Below are positions 45,828 through 57,367 of a stretch of 64,000 nucleotides of DNA, in pieces. Location: positions 1,870,001 through 1,934,000 of the forward strand of contig JAGUCH010000009.1 of assembly GCA_019096065.1 (NCBI GenBank), read 5' to 3'. The DNA comes from Paracyclopina nana. Lineage: Eukaryota; Arthropoda; Copepoda; Cyclopoida; Cyclopettidae. Each line of letters opens with the position of its first letter. Positions within the stretch are counted from its first letter, which is position 1. The notes below the pieces were generated by a model, which saw only the letters and a program-made list of their open reading frames with translations, did not search any database and was not told the origin of the DNA. A program made the position numbers and the translations under genes.

Positions 45828-48685
45828 TCTACAACAATAAGGACTTTACATAAGAAACTGGTTTTCCCAACCAAGTTGGCTAAAAAACGTGTTTTTTTAA
45901 AAAAAACTGAATGGCGCTATGTAGCGGTTAGAGGCAACCAGTTTTTGCGGTCTAGCGAAAAATTACAGCTCTAATGCAAGCACTTTTGCCTGTCAAAGTT
46001 GGAAATCCGGATTTAAAACCAATGCTATTCAAAGAAAGGCTCTTCAAAAAAGTCAAGAAAAAGCGCGCTTCAGTACAAAATTGACGGGCGCTGCTGCAAT
46101 AGTTTTCAGGGTAATTCTAAATTAGGTATGTATAGTAAAATGAAATTACTGGTCTAAGTTGGAGGAGCAGTTTGCCGCCAAAGATGGCTTATTGCTACTA
46201 GGCCTGGTTAAGACCATGTTTCTGGTCAGCTGATTGTTGGAGCTGACCACGCGGCCGGCCACTTTTCGGCCCCTTTCCATGTTGTCCAATTTGATTTTTT
46301 GGAGCATGGCTCTCACTTCAGCAGCCGCAGGCCTCATAAGGAGGCTGCTGGCAGCCATTACGATTTTCAAGTAGATTCCTTTTATGTAAACGATCAAAGT
46401 CAATGTGCTCAACAGTCTCGTGGTCCCTGGACTTTGGCTCTAGGTTGTCATAAATTATCACAGCTATGAATAGTGTCAGTTTTTGGTTGGTATAATAGGT
46501 AAGGTGAGTCGTCGTGTTGACAGCTCCAGGCAATTTTCTTCTGGTAGGATAATAAATAGCTTCTTGAGCAAAAGTCTCACTTCACCAGACCCAACCCATG
46601 TAAATGTCCAAGCCGTTAAACAACATTTTCAAATCATGAATATGGAGTAATTTCACACTGCTCTGAAGTTCACTTCAGTTGAAGAACGAGAGTAGCACCA
46701 TGGAATTGCAATTGTGAAAGATATCGCTTTGGAAGCTTGGCTTCATAGCCTGCTGATGATATGTAGTCTCAAGATGTTGGAAGTCAAGACTGAGCTTGGA
46801 TCGGCCTCACATGCCTTCTTTTAGCTAGTTGCTTTGTTTATAGAAGAAAGCGCTCAAAAATCATGGCGCGGCGCTGTGTGACAACTAAGGAAAAGCTACA
46901 AAAACGCGAATCCGGATCAGCTTTTCTTCAAAGTTCTAGAGGGAAAAATTCCCCTTTTTTATTCGATTAAATTCACTGCTGCCACAATGCCGGGAATTAG
47001 TCCCTGAATTGATTCACTTTTGTGAAATGTCCATGACCCCTTTTTTCGACACAGCTTTCAAGGCTTTCCAATTTAGGCCTTTGCATCCGGAAAGAACCGA
47101 AACTTTCCTATTGTGTTTTTTGCACTCGCAGGCCCAAAAGCAAAATTTCCCTGGAAAACTTATTTAGACTCCTCCAGCAAAATTTCGAGTTCAAGTCATT
47201 GTCATCATCATCCTATTTTAAAAATAGCCCACCAATGCGATGAGATGTCTCCAAAAATCCGGGCTTGTCATTGGGGGCCAACGTTTCTAGATCAGCATCA
47301 TGCTTTTTAAGCCTGATCTCGTTTGAAAATCATGGCTTCTTTGCGTGATCGACGAAAGCTGCTAACGCATCGCAGCCAAAAAACATGCGGACCCAAAATG
47401 ATGAACTCAACTGCAGAGTACAAATCTCGTCTCGTACGTAAAGGAATTTTTTTAGGAAAACAACATGGGTTATTTTATATGTTTGTAATTTCCCCACCAT
47501 TTTGATCATATGGAGTTGAAAAAAGCATAGCAGCTTTTTCACGTGGCAACAGCGAAATAAAAAAGTAAGATGCTTTCTTTCATTTTTAAATGTGAATCTT
47601 GCTGAATCACGAGGCAGAAAAGGACAATATGCAAAAATTGCATGAATGCAAATTTGAATAATACTTTAGGGTCATTTTTTGCCAGAGCTCTTTGTAATGA
47701 GTTAAAATGGGCATTTATTGAAGGTCAGTCTCCATGGGGAAAATGAGAGCAAAGTCTTACCCAGTTTCCGGATTGAATCGGTTTTTCTAGGTTAAGAGTT
47801 GCGTTGACACAACATGTGACTCATTCGGATATATGCGAGCATATGTACTACTCAGACAAATAATATTTCCAAGGAAATTTCGTCTTTTGAGGGTAGATAA
47901 CAGCTAGAGTACAAGTTTCAATGTTGCCAAGCACTCGAGAACTTTTTAAAAACGTGCAATCTGCTGGCAAGATAAATAAAACCAGGCATGGAGGATGTAC
48001 TCTTAAATTGTGCTCACAAATAGACCCCTTATCTTATGTCCAAAGTTCGGAATACTCATCAACTTAATCATATTCCATATTTTGTCATATACATATATCC
48101 AAAACTGAAGTTACGTTGCAATGAGCAAATTAATTGTTAAAATATTAATTACTATGTATATGCAATAGGAGTTCAGTTCCAAGGGTCAAGGCCAAAGGCC
48201 AGTGAAAATCTCAAAGTGAACTTGATTTTTTGAGCAGAAAAAAACTTCTTTGACGTAAGTTACACGAGTTCGTCGGAACTTGAACCCATATTGTATTTTA
48301 GAGGGCATTTTAACAGTGTAACTTTCAAAACATAATTGCTTTCCACACATTGCCATAGTAAGTACTATGATATGTATAATCGTCAATATGCACACTAGGT
48401 TCAAAGTTGGGCTCCTTTGATGAGCAAACTCATTGCAACAATGACGTAGGAAAACCTAGTTGAACTTGTCAACTTGACAAAAATTGACCCCCTCTGCAAT
48501 TAACCAAATGACCAAGTAGCGCCACTCGGTTGTTTACGTTTGGCCAAAAAGTGCAAAATTGCTCCCAGCTTTTCGGGAACTGGCTTATAAAACGTTGCGC
48601 AATAACTCTGTTGCTATAAGCTGAAATATCAGCAATAACAGTGAAGGGGTAATAATTACATAGGAGTTGTTCTCCAATTACTGAC
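45828..48685. other. Mostly unassigned region; possible exons of a minus-strand gene
   Basis: Minus-strand frames at 46146-46358 (70 codons, MAASSLLMRP... ending in TAA, coding-like composition) and 46318-46540 (contains SRDHETVEHIDFDRL) may be downstream exons of the coiled-coil gene that starts at 48909. An acceptor (tcctaccag) near 46541 continues that gene's phase. I could not make a complete model. A weak CTCF-like site lies at 45914-45927. Confidence 0.3.
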
Positions 48686-48909
48686 CTTACGAGATAAAGC
48701 AAAAGCTGCTTTGGTGGCACTCGAGTATTGTTGTTGGCAATTTGACGCTGCACTGCGACCAATTTTTGCTGGACTTTTCTCCGCACCTCTGACCCATTTC
48801 CGGCCAAAGCTTGCTTAATGTCCTTCAAGTCCATTTCTAGGTCCTCTTGCTCCATGGTCAAAGTCTCCAATTTCTGCTGCAACACCTCCATGGTTTGGGT
48901 TTGGGGCAT
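48686..48909 (-). CDS. First coding exon of an unidentified coiled-coil protein
   Basis: An ATG at 48909 opens a frame that ends at a good donor (CGTAAG/gtcagt). It encodes about 75 residues, MPQTQTMEVLQQKLETLTME followed by further heptad-like Leu/Ile spacing and alternating acidic and basic residues, a clear coiled coil. A strong acceptor (tctttgcag) directly precedes the ATG, so an untranslated leader exon is likely upstream. The frame continuing past the donor loses coding character. The remainder is probably lower on the minus strand, perhaps at 46146-46541. Family not recognised. Confidence 0.45.
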
Positions 48910-51731
48910 ACTGCAAAGACGGAAAATTAGCCAGTTATGTACTAATTCTTTGTTGGATTCTTACAGTTAAATATATAAATATAGTGTACAGCTCTAGATA
49001 TTATCCAATTTTGACTGCTGCTGAGGAAGATCATTATTATGAGCAATGAGGATTTTGGTTGACGTGCGCGTTGCTTAGTTGATGCGACCACGGTCGATTT
49101 CAGCATGATAAATTCGCTAGCAAGGTCTAGCTTTAAAATAAGCTGTTTTGAATGAAGCGTGGAAATTGATGCACGCTTTTTTTCTGCGATCTTTTGAAAC
49201 GGATGCCTGAAATCGACCCACGTTGCGTATTGTTCCTTTTTTCCAAGAAAAATGCAAAATATGCGTCTCAACTTCACAGCTATATAGAAAAAGCAATAAA
49301 ATTGCTAAAATCTTTGCCTGCTCGAAATAATCAATGGAATACTGCAATGAAGAAGAACAAGGTTTTTTTTTGGTGTACCCCACCACAGCAAAAAGGATGT
49401 GTATTTATCTTTGAGTTTTGACGAACAGTTATTGTCTTAATTTGCTCGCACGTGGGAAGTCAAAAACAAAGAGCGCAAGAACAGGGTGCAACACAATCAA
49501 CAAAAAGCTGCCATAACTTTAAGCACCAAATACCACTCTTGTGAACAAAGGAAGCGCAGAAGTCACACTGTGCACGTAAATAACGCTGTTACGCTTTATA
49601 TACATTACGTAACGTAGGCTAGTTGAATTTTTCAGCCTTTTCACGGACTTGACATCAATTGCAATAAAAGCATTTAGCTCCGGGTCGGCCAAGAATCCCG
49701 GATCCAGGATCAAAATTTCGTTCACTATTTATTACTGATTTGAAAATAGCAGCGCAATTTCTCTTTCAGGAAATAAAGCTAGCTTCTGATAAGGCAAAAA
49801 TATGGAAATGTTCTTCAAGTTTTGTTAAGGTCACCTGATATTGGGGAGTTGTGCTCGAATTTGATTCCTAGTGAACGATCCCACAACCAAATAACGACTG
49901 ACTCAAGGGTCATAGAATTCTTGGCAAATCAGCTTTGATGACGTGCTTACTTAATAAGTGCGTACGTTTTTACGACTAATGAGACGAGCAAGATCAAGTA
50001 ACACTTTAGGCTGGTTCATCTGAAAAAAGCATGATTAGCTAGCTAGCAGTTGTAATTCTACATATTGATTCAAGTATAGGATCAGCATATTAGCGAGACA
50101 AAACAGATGAACTAATCCCTGGATTTTCTGCATTCAAAGCTATTTATTGAAAATTGCTAAGGCATTCAATTTTCAGATATCCTCACGCTATTCAAGCAAG
50201 GCATACCTGATGATGAGCCTTGTTACGCACTTTTCAGGCACCAGGTGGCGCTACTTGTTTCTTAGGCTGCCCAATCAGCCCACGGCCGTGTAGCCTGCAC
50301 TAGATGGAAATGATCAGCTGCTGAAAAAGTACACCCCTGCTATACGGCACCGAAATGAAAATAGTCCCAAACTAAAATGGACCATACACAGGCTGAGTCC
50401 ATCTAAAGTATTTACTAGCAATCCAACTGCCAGAATTTGAGCTCAAGTGGTCGTCGTTTCGTTACTTGGCTAAAGAGTCAAGCCGATGCAAATACTGAGC
50501 TTAGGTTTCTAACTTCCTAAAGAGCAAATTAGAAAGAAGATCTTAGGAAATTAGCCAGTTTTGTGACTTTTAAGCATCTTTTAATGTTCATGAATGAACA
50601 ATTGACACCCCGAAAAAAATTTTAATTGCCGCTTTACAAGTTCAAGTTTGACGATTTTTTGATGACCAAGCCAAAAAATGTGAAAAGTGCCAAGATGCGA
50701 TATGTTTATTGTGGCATCAGATTTCAATAATCACATGGCTTCATTACGTAATTAGTTATTGTAATTAGGGGGACAAGTGGGCAAAGCTTGAAAATATCGC
50801 TTAGGGGAAAAGCCATTTATGAAGTATTTGCTCAAAAATTTCCTTTAGCAGATCTTCAACAAAAGAGATTCATAAAGACTAAAATATCCGAGTCGACAAA
50901 TATCCGAGAAGATTTCTCTTCCAAGGTTATGATTATTGGCAAAAGTTCAAAAAACTCCGCAAAATCTGATGATGAATCTCTTTTTTCCAGACAAAGTCTC
51001 AAATCTACTTCTATTCGGAAAGGTAAAATTGATTTTTCATCGTCTCCGCATTAAATCAATTGCTTTTGTATTCACTTCATAAGAGCCCAAAAAATTAATA
51101 ATCACAAACTTAGTTAATTTACTACCTAATCTGAACAGTTCATTCTTTTGTCAGTCTTTTTGCAAAGAAAAAGCTTGATGTTTCTCAGCTGTAATATTGT
51201 AATTTAGGTTAAACTGTTAAATGTAATTTTAAATAAAGAGCCTTGAATTAAAGACGTATATGCAAATTCCTCAGTTTCAACTATCAGAACAAATTCTTAA
51301 ATCGAGTGACATAACACTTTTTTGAATTGCCTGAAAAATTCAAGTTCACGCAATAATTTTCAAGGCGTTATGTCACTGCTCTTCAGTGCAATTAGCCTTC
51401 GTATTCGGCCTTAGGAACTACACATCAACAGCAATTTCGATGAAGAATGCAAATGTGCTTGTAATCTGTTGATAACTGTAATGTTGGCAAAAAAGACACA
51501 CTCAGAGAGTTTTAAGAATTCGGTAACTCAGCAGCTTCCAATCTCACATCAAGGTTAAATAAAAACTCAACAATTCCTACCTTTTTTCGTCACATCCAAT
51601 CGGCTCTTAGAAAAAAAACAACTAGACAAGTTGACTCTCTTTGTTTTTATTTACATCCATCTAATGACACAGCGTTATCAGTACGCAATAAGCAGAAAAA
51701 GAGCCAAAGGCACTTGACAACCGCCTCAAAC
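48910..51731. other. 2.8-kb stretch without a supported gene
   Basis: AT-rich. An excellent CTCF-like site lies at 50239-50252. A plus-strand open frame at 50788-51054 (Ser/Lys-rich, 88 codons, no ATG) followed by AATAAA near 51230 could be a terminal exon but has no partner exons. A minus-strand frame 49519-49725 starts with MNEILILDPGFLADPELNAF and also lacks support. TTTATT near 51645 may be the FAM47-like gene's poly(A) signal. Confidence 0.35.
50239..50252 (+). promoter_or_regulatory. CTCF-like motif
   Basis: The plus strand reads GCACCAGGTGGCGC, 13 of 14 positions matching CCRSYAGRKGGCRC. Intergenic. Confidence 0.55.
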
Positions 51732-54700
51732 TCACAATAGCAGTGCTTTTTTCAGAAATGGCGGAGGTTCATAATTTGGCCTTGCTTCCAAAAATTCACT
51801 GAAAGCTCTAATCGAGTGCAATTGGTCTTGTGAATCTTCCTCAACCGAAGCTGGTTCATTTTTAGCTGCTCGGTGCTGAAAAAAGAAACCCAATTACATC
51901 ACTAAGCAAAGAAGAACAAGAGCATAAATCTGGTAGTGCTTTCTTAAAGCACTGACCACGCTGCTGACGTCATCATGAACATGTTGATACATTGAGTGAC
52001 GTCACTAAGTCTATGTATGGTAAGGAAGTTAGAAAGGCGATTCCTGCATTACTACACAGAAGTTGATGCCATTGGATTACAGAGCTTTTTTAGGCATTAA
52101 GTAGATTCTCTCAATAAGATATGATGGAGCTCATCATCATGAGAAGAAGAGAGGAATGAGTGTCAGAAAAGTTTTTCAATGTATCATGCTATCTCAGACA
52201 ACTTCCATAGCACACAAAAGTAAAGTAAACTTACAGCTTGGAGAGCAGCTGCTTCAGCTACTTCTTCTGTTATTGTCTCATGTTTGCTGATGGTGTCACT
52301 TGAAATTCCTCGTCTCCTGGCTTTGAGTTTGGCAATTTCTTTGGAATCACTGACTTGATGAAACCTTTGCTCCCAACGGCTGGGTTTCAAATACCACACG
52401 CCATATTGTCTGTGGTCCAATTTCACCAAAGATGCATCTTCACCTATGAAAGAGAAAGCCTTATCTCCTATTTGCAGGGATGTTTCCAAAATTACTCAGT
52501 ACATAGCAGTACGTAGGCGGAAAGAAATCGAAGTAATTAGGTCGCTGCTTTCAACTTTGGGGAAAACTATTTTTAGGCCAGATTGGCGTCATTTTTGCCA
52601 GAAAGGATTTTTTTACCTTGATTTATTGAATGGCTTCCATTTGCCTTTCTTCTGTTGCGCTTCTTTATTTTGACAGCCTCAGCAAATTTGGTTTTCACTT
52701 TGTTTTTTGAGATCTCTTGCCTTGCAATGGATGCCAAATCGTTGCCTCCAGTTCCTGCAAATTCCGACCCGAATTTAGCCCTACATAGGAAAGAAAAGAG
52801 GGAAAAGCCTGAAACTTGCGAGCAAATATATACACTACACGAGCTAATTTGAGCTACATATCATACTACTTTGTCAATTACTTTTTGCAATGTACAACTA
52901 CTGCTTACTATTCACAAAAAAGGCTGGATACATGCATATAAAATGTACCCAAATCGAGACACTCCTAAAGTACAAAGTTGCCAATTAATCCTGAAAAATG
53001 CGTTTTATTTATAGAAGCTTGCCAACTTTTGGATTGAAATTACCAGGATCTGAGGCCTTCCACCACTTTCGATTTGGTTGGTCTTGAGTTGTGCGTGGAA
53101 TCGAAAAGGGACCGAATTTTGTCTGGTGATGTGTTGTTGACAGTCTGGTCTTCACCTAATGGCAGCTCTCTTAGCCAGTTACAAAAGTCCCCAGTGATCT
53201 GTAATTTAATCAGGCAAATGTTATGCACGAGTTTACGTGCCCCACCCTCAAATGTACCCTAGTTTTTTTCTATCCTACGCAATAAATTATAGTAGAAGCC
53301 AAAAAAAAAACCTTTGAAACTTGTTCTTCAGATTTTCTCGTCAATTTGTCATCTCCTTTGGCAATGCTTGCCAAGGCAGCAGCAGCTCTGCCTGATTTTG
53401 AAGGGCCAACAATTTCGTCGATTTCCTGCTGTTGTTTCTCAATATGATTGTCTGAGGTTGAATTTCTGAAGAGGACGCGCAAGCGAGACGAAGCTTGCGG
53501 CTCGTACTCTTCACTCGTCTGAACTGCTGTTGCATTTGCAGCTGCTGGTGACGAGTTGTTGGCAGCCATTGTGGTCCCGAAGGCCAGCCAAGACTTGAGG
53601 CCGCTCTTCACTCCCGAAGTGATCTCATCAAGGTCATCTGTATCCTAATTGACAAATACATATAGAATGAATAACACCATTAGGGAAGGTCAAGAGCCTT
53701 GCTTACCTTAAATGTTTATGAGGACAAGCTGTTGTCTATTCTACAGCCTCTTAAGAAGGAGCAATTTTTTTTGGAAAAAGATATCTGCTTATAAAGTAAT
53801 TTTTGAATAAGCTTTTCATCATTATTTGTTGGATTGCATGCATTGCATTCCACAGATAATGGAACTTTCAAGCAATTTTGAGTTGCTTTTTGCTTTGACA
53901 TTCTGAAATGGAATTGACTCATGGACTATGGTTTTTTCTACTAGATCTTTTTCAGGTCAGAATTCAGGCCTTTCATGATTACTTAAAACAGCCCTTTTTG
54001 CGCAATTACTTGGCCTAAGCCCAATTATAAAAGAGTAGGTGAGCGGGGCCAGACTTACCAAGTTGTCCAATTTGAACAGGAAATGCTCGAAGGCGTCCTC
54101 TAAATCGTCCAAGTCGATGCTTTCTTCAGAGGAGTCGAATACTTCGTCCTCGTCAGAGAGCTCGTTTTCGTGATGGGAAGAGCACTCGGCTGACTCCTTA
54201 ATTACGGAGGTTATGATGGAGGTCTTTTTGGGGCCTCGAGAGAGGCCGTTTCGCTTTTTAAAGGGTGCACCTCGTTTGGCTGGCACAGCACATTCCAGCT
54301 GCCTTGCCACTTCTTTTTCCAGGTCCAAAGGAAGGTCAGCTCGTGTAAGCACCTTGCCCTTGAGTGTACCCTACATAAAATACAAACTGAGAAATGTAAG
54401 GATACAGATGAATACAGCGGTATTTAGTTTCACCGTGATGCCAGATTTGATGGAGCGGCCAACCAGGATTTTCTTGACCATTTCTTTGAAGGAGATTTGA
54501 ACTTGGCCGTTATCCGCATAAATACAGCCATTGTCGAGCACAATCGTCCACTTTTTGTGCGGCAATTTCCTGCTCCCAAATCTCTCTTGATGCCTACATA
54601 TGTGGAAAACTGCTATTGGCGGGGACGACCTCGAAAATCTGATTGAAACTCACCAAGGGAAATCTTGAGTGGGAGAAAATATGGACGTGTTGGAATATGG

Positions 54701-54741
54701 GAAAATACACCGTTCATCTGCTGCGGACGCCATTTTGACAT
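51732..54741 (-). CDS. FAM47-like protein, 518 aa (8 exons)
   Basis: Exons on the minus strand: 54654-54741, 54434-54585, 54059-54370, 53312-53644, 53044-53198, 52617-52780, 52235-52443, 51732-51875; all phases agree. An upstream in-frame ATG at 54798 would add 19 residues. The C-terminal half resembles the FAM47 family as I remember it: DFCNWLRELPLGEDQ, then LFDSTHNSRPTKSKVVEGL, WAKFGSEFAG, the YGVWYLKPSRWEQR block, and a final FSEFLEARPNYEPPPFLKK. The N-terminal half (GCIYADNGQVQISFKEMVKK, LTRADLPLDLEKEVARQLE, and an acidic DEDEVFDSSEESIDLDDLED stretch) I do not recognise. No signal peptide or membrane segments. The acceptor of exon 2 (atcaag) was chosen to keep the long frame and is the weakest junction. 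Confidence 0.6.
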
Positions 54742-55417
54742 AACTCTTAGGAACCAAATATTGACTAAACAATCAACTTTCAGCGAGAGCTCTTCCATCT
54801 AGGAGCAATTTTTGCGCCAACCTTCGCGGTTTTTTTAAATAACCTGAACAAGGGATGAAAGTGAAAATTTGGTATATTTCCTCCAAATATAATGATAGTA
54901 ATATTAATAATGATGATAATTATAAAGGCGGCAATTGCGATGTTTATGACGACGACGAGTTTTAAGTGTAGAGAAATTAGAGAGCATGAGTAGCGGATGA
55001 CAAATTGAACAAATACAATGTGGCAACGAAATTGAGAAATTGCAATATTTAACGTTACTTTAATGGCATAATGTAATAGATGGTAAGTATTTTTCGATAG
55101 TACTGTCATTTACTGACACATTTATTGATGAAAAACAGCAACCAAAAAACGACCAACCAAAGAGGATTCGTGAAAGAATTTGTTTGTAGATGTTGTTGTA
55201 GTTTATCACAATGTGGCTGTTTGATGCAAAAATGTAGATTATATTTTATATGTATTGTATGAACATTTAAAAGTTTGAATGCTGCACCAGAACGACGACG
55301 TACATCCAGAAAGTAGTACTGCTACATGTAAATAGAAGTACAAGCTGTTTGATTGAGCAATAAAAGAGCTGCAGAAAGTGAACGAAAAAATTGCGTAGTC
55401 GTGGGCACACAGCTTTG

Positions 55418-55431
55418 CCGGCAGGTGGCGC
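55418..55431 (+). promoter_or_regulatory. CTCF-like motif, forward member of a facing pair
   Basis: CCGGCAGGTGGCGC matches all 14 positions of CCRSYAGRKGGCRC. Confidence 0.6.
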
Positions 55432-55456
55432 TGCACTTACACACAACAGGCAAAAG

Positions 55457-55470
55457 GCGCCACCTGGCGG
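55457..55470 (-). promoter_or_regulatory. CTCF-like motif, reverse member of a facing pair
   Basis: The minus strand reads CCGCCAGGTGGCGC, a full 14-position match, 25 bp beyond its forward partner. Confidence 0.6.
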
Positions 55471-55654
55471 CACAAGCAGTCCCTAGTTTTATAGGGTGGT
55501 CTGCTGCAATAGTGTGCAAGTAATGGATATTAGAATAGAAGAAGGAATTGTATGTAGTAATTGCTTTCTCCTCAACAATGGATAATGGTCACTTGTCAGC
55601 CATTCTCACGAAAAAGTCTCTGCTACTGCTGTGGCACCTGCTGGATTTCTTCTT

Positions 55655-57367
55655 TTACTGGTTGCGGAAAAACCTCTTGACAAATTCTGTGAGATTTAAA
55701 ACTTCACCAATGCCCACAGTGGGATCCATGGATATGAAGCTGTCTAGATTGTGCGTCGTTGAGGAGTCCCCGGATTCACTGCAAAAGTTATCCAGTTCTC
55801 ATTATTTTTACCACTTTCTTTCACTCTACTTGTACATTTTTTTTTGTTATGGAAAGCTCTTTTCAAATAATAAAAAAGATGTAAGAAAAAAACCACTGTA
55901 ATCGATCCTTGTCCAATTAAGACCTTGATATCACGGAAATTCGCCAGAGTTGCATATTAGCAGCTTTCTCTTTTGAAAGTGGTAATTGAGAAAAATCATG
56001 AGAAAAGCTGCTTGCCTTTGAGGACAGATGCAGGGATAAGGCGGCGGAGGCTTCATCCAAGTCCCGTCTGGTTTTTTCATATGCCTTCGATCCGAGGCGA
56101 ACGTCTGGAGAAATTGCGGGGCTGGCACCACTCTGAAGAACCTGTGGTACTCTGGGTTCAAAATGGCGTCCGTCCGAAACGTCTCAGTGACGTATTTGTG
56201 AAAGTAGGTGGGAAATGGCAAGTCCGAGTCGAGGTCGAACACCAAGCACCTCTCGTCGGGCTTGTAAATAAAGATCACGTGATAGTCCCATATCACCAGC
56301 TTCTCCTCGTCTCGACCCGCGCGCTGGCGCCACAGTGGAACGACCTGTAACCAAAAATACCACGTGGAATACCACCAAGAAAAGCGAGCCAACTTTTCCC
56401 CAGAATACTATGCAGCCAGTTTGGCGGAAAAAATTCGGATACTTTTATCAATTATTGGAGCGCTCTGGGAAAGCAAGCTAGCTAGGAGGACATTTTTCAC
56501 ATTATTCAACTTGGGTGACATAGCATAAATTGTAGCAAATTGCACCAAGTCTAACAATGCACATCTGCGAGCACAGTGGAATACACGCCGCCTGCATGCA
56601 GGAAAATTACATTTTCCTAAGGAAGTCTTTTAAAAGCGTATGATGATTAAAAAATGCAATATAAGGCGAAATATTTCAGTTATATTTTTTAAGAGACTAA
56701 AGCTGCTCTTTTCACTGGTGCCAGTACGTGCGTGTAATTAAATCAAGTACAAATCCTAACGTATGACCACTCTTGTGGCCTTGATCACAAAATGCCGTGC
56801 GTAAAAAAGTGGAAAAAAAGTTCAGCCCACGCCCAACTCAGTTACTAAGGAAAAGGCGCGCGCCCACAACAACAAATGTAAACAAAGCGCTCGCGCATCA
56901 GCTGCCATACGATGACGTCACATTAGAACATAGAACTATCTACATAATGTTAAGCGCAAACACATTTTTAAAATAGGCTCGCAAAATCTTTTACAAATAG
57001 TGCATTCAAAAGGAAAAGTTCCAGATGGTTTTACCTGTTTTTTATTGGAGACAAAAACAACGAAGGCCTTCGCAAGCTCATTAGGCGTTGTGGTTTGGAC
57101 ATGATCACACAATTTCCACACATTTTCTTCGCAAAAGCAGGCTGCATAGGAGCACTCTGCAGCTGAGGGCACCAAGTCCATAATATCCCTGTCACGTGAT
57201 GACCTCATGCTGCCCAACAAAGACCCCGTGGAGGACTGGTGGGTTAATCTGCTGCTGGCTGAACTTCCGCCAGCTGATGAGCCTGCTTTGGCATTGCCAC
57301 CTGTCCTGGCTTGTGGACTGGGGCTACTGTTTCGAACAGTTTTCGGCTTTTCAGCAACAGAAGTCAT
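55655..57367 (-). CDS. NTAQ1 (tungus): Protein N-terminal glutamine amidohydrolase (WDYHV1/NTAQ1), 261 aa
   Basis: Deamidates N-terminal Gln to Glu, creating a secondary destabilising residue for the Arg/N-degron pathway. Exons on the minus strand: 57035-57367, 56016-56344, 55655-55778; phases agree. Catalytic triad seen: Cys in ACFCEENVWKL (residues 77-79), His133 in the eponymous WDYHV, and Asp148 in FDLDSDLPFP. Also FASDRRHMK, PPPPYPCI and the C-terminal DSFISMDP-TVGIGEVL block. Relative to vertebrates there is an extra N-terminal Ser/Gly-rich extension of about 60 residues. Intron 2 requires a GC donor (CAAAG/gcaagc at 56015); the nearest GT alternative breaks the frame. An upstream AAC-ATG start is marked by stops beyond. 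Confidence 0.94.

Larger units (their letters stand above)
54799..55654. other. Intergenic region between FAM47-like and NTAQ1 genes
   Basis: AT-rich and without a supported gene. It contains a facing pair of perfect CTCF-like sites (listed separately). Confidence 0.4.

Noticed and set aside
47332-47433. Possible plus-strand first exon (MASLRDRRKLL...) ending at gtacgt
   Set aside because: No continuation exon on the plus strand before minus-strand sequence begins.
49519-49725. Minus-strand frame starting MNEILILDPGFLADP
   Set aside because: It looks coding-like at first, but no donor gives a phase that joins the exon at 48909, and no family was recognised.
50788-51054. 88-codon Ser/Lys-rich plus-strand frame followed by AATAAA
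   Set aside because: It could be a terminal exon, but no ATG, no upstream exons and no family match were found.
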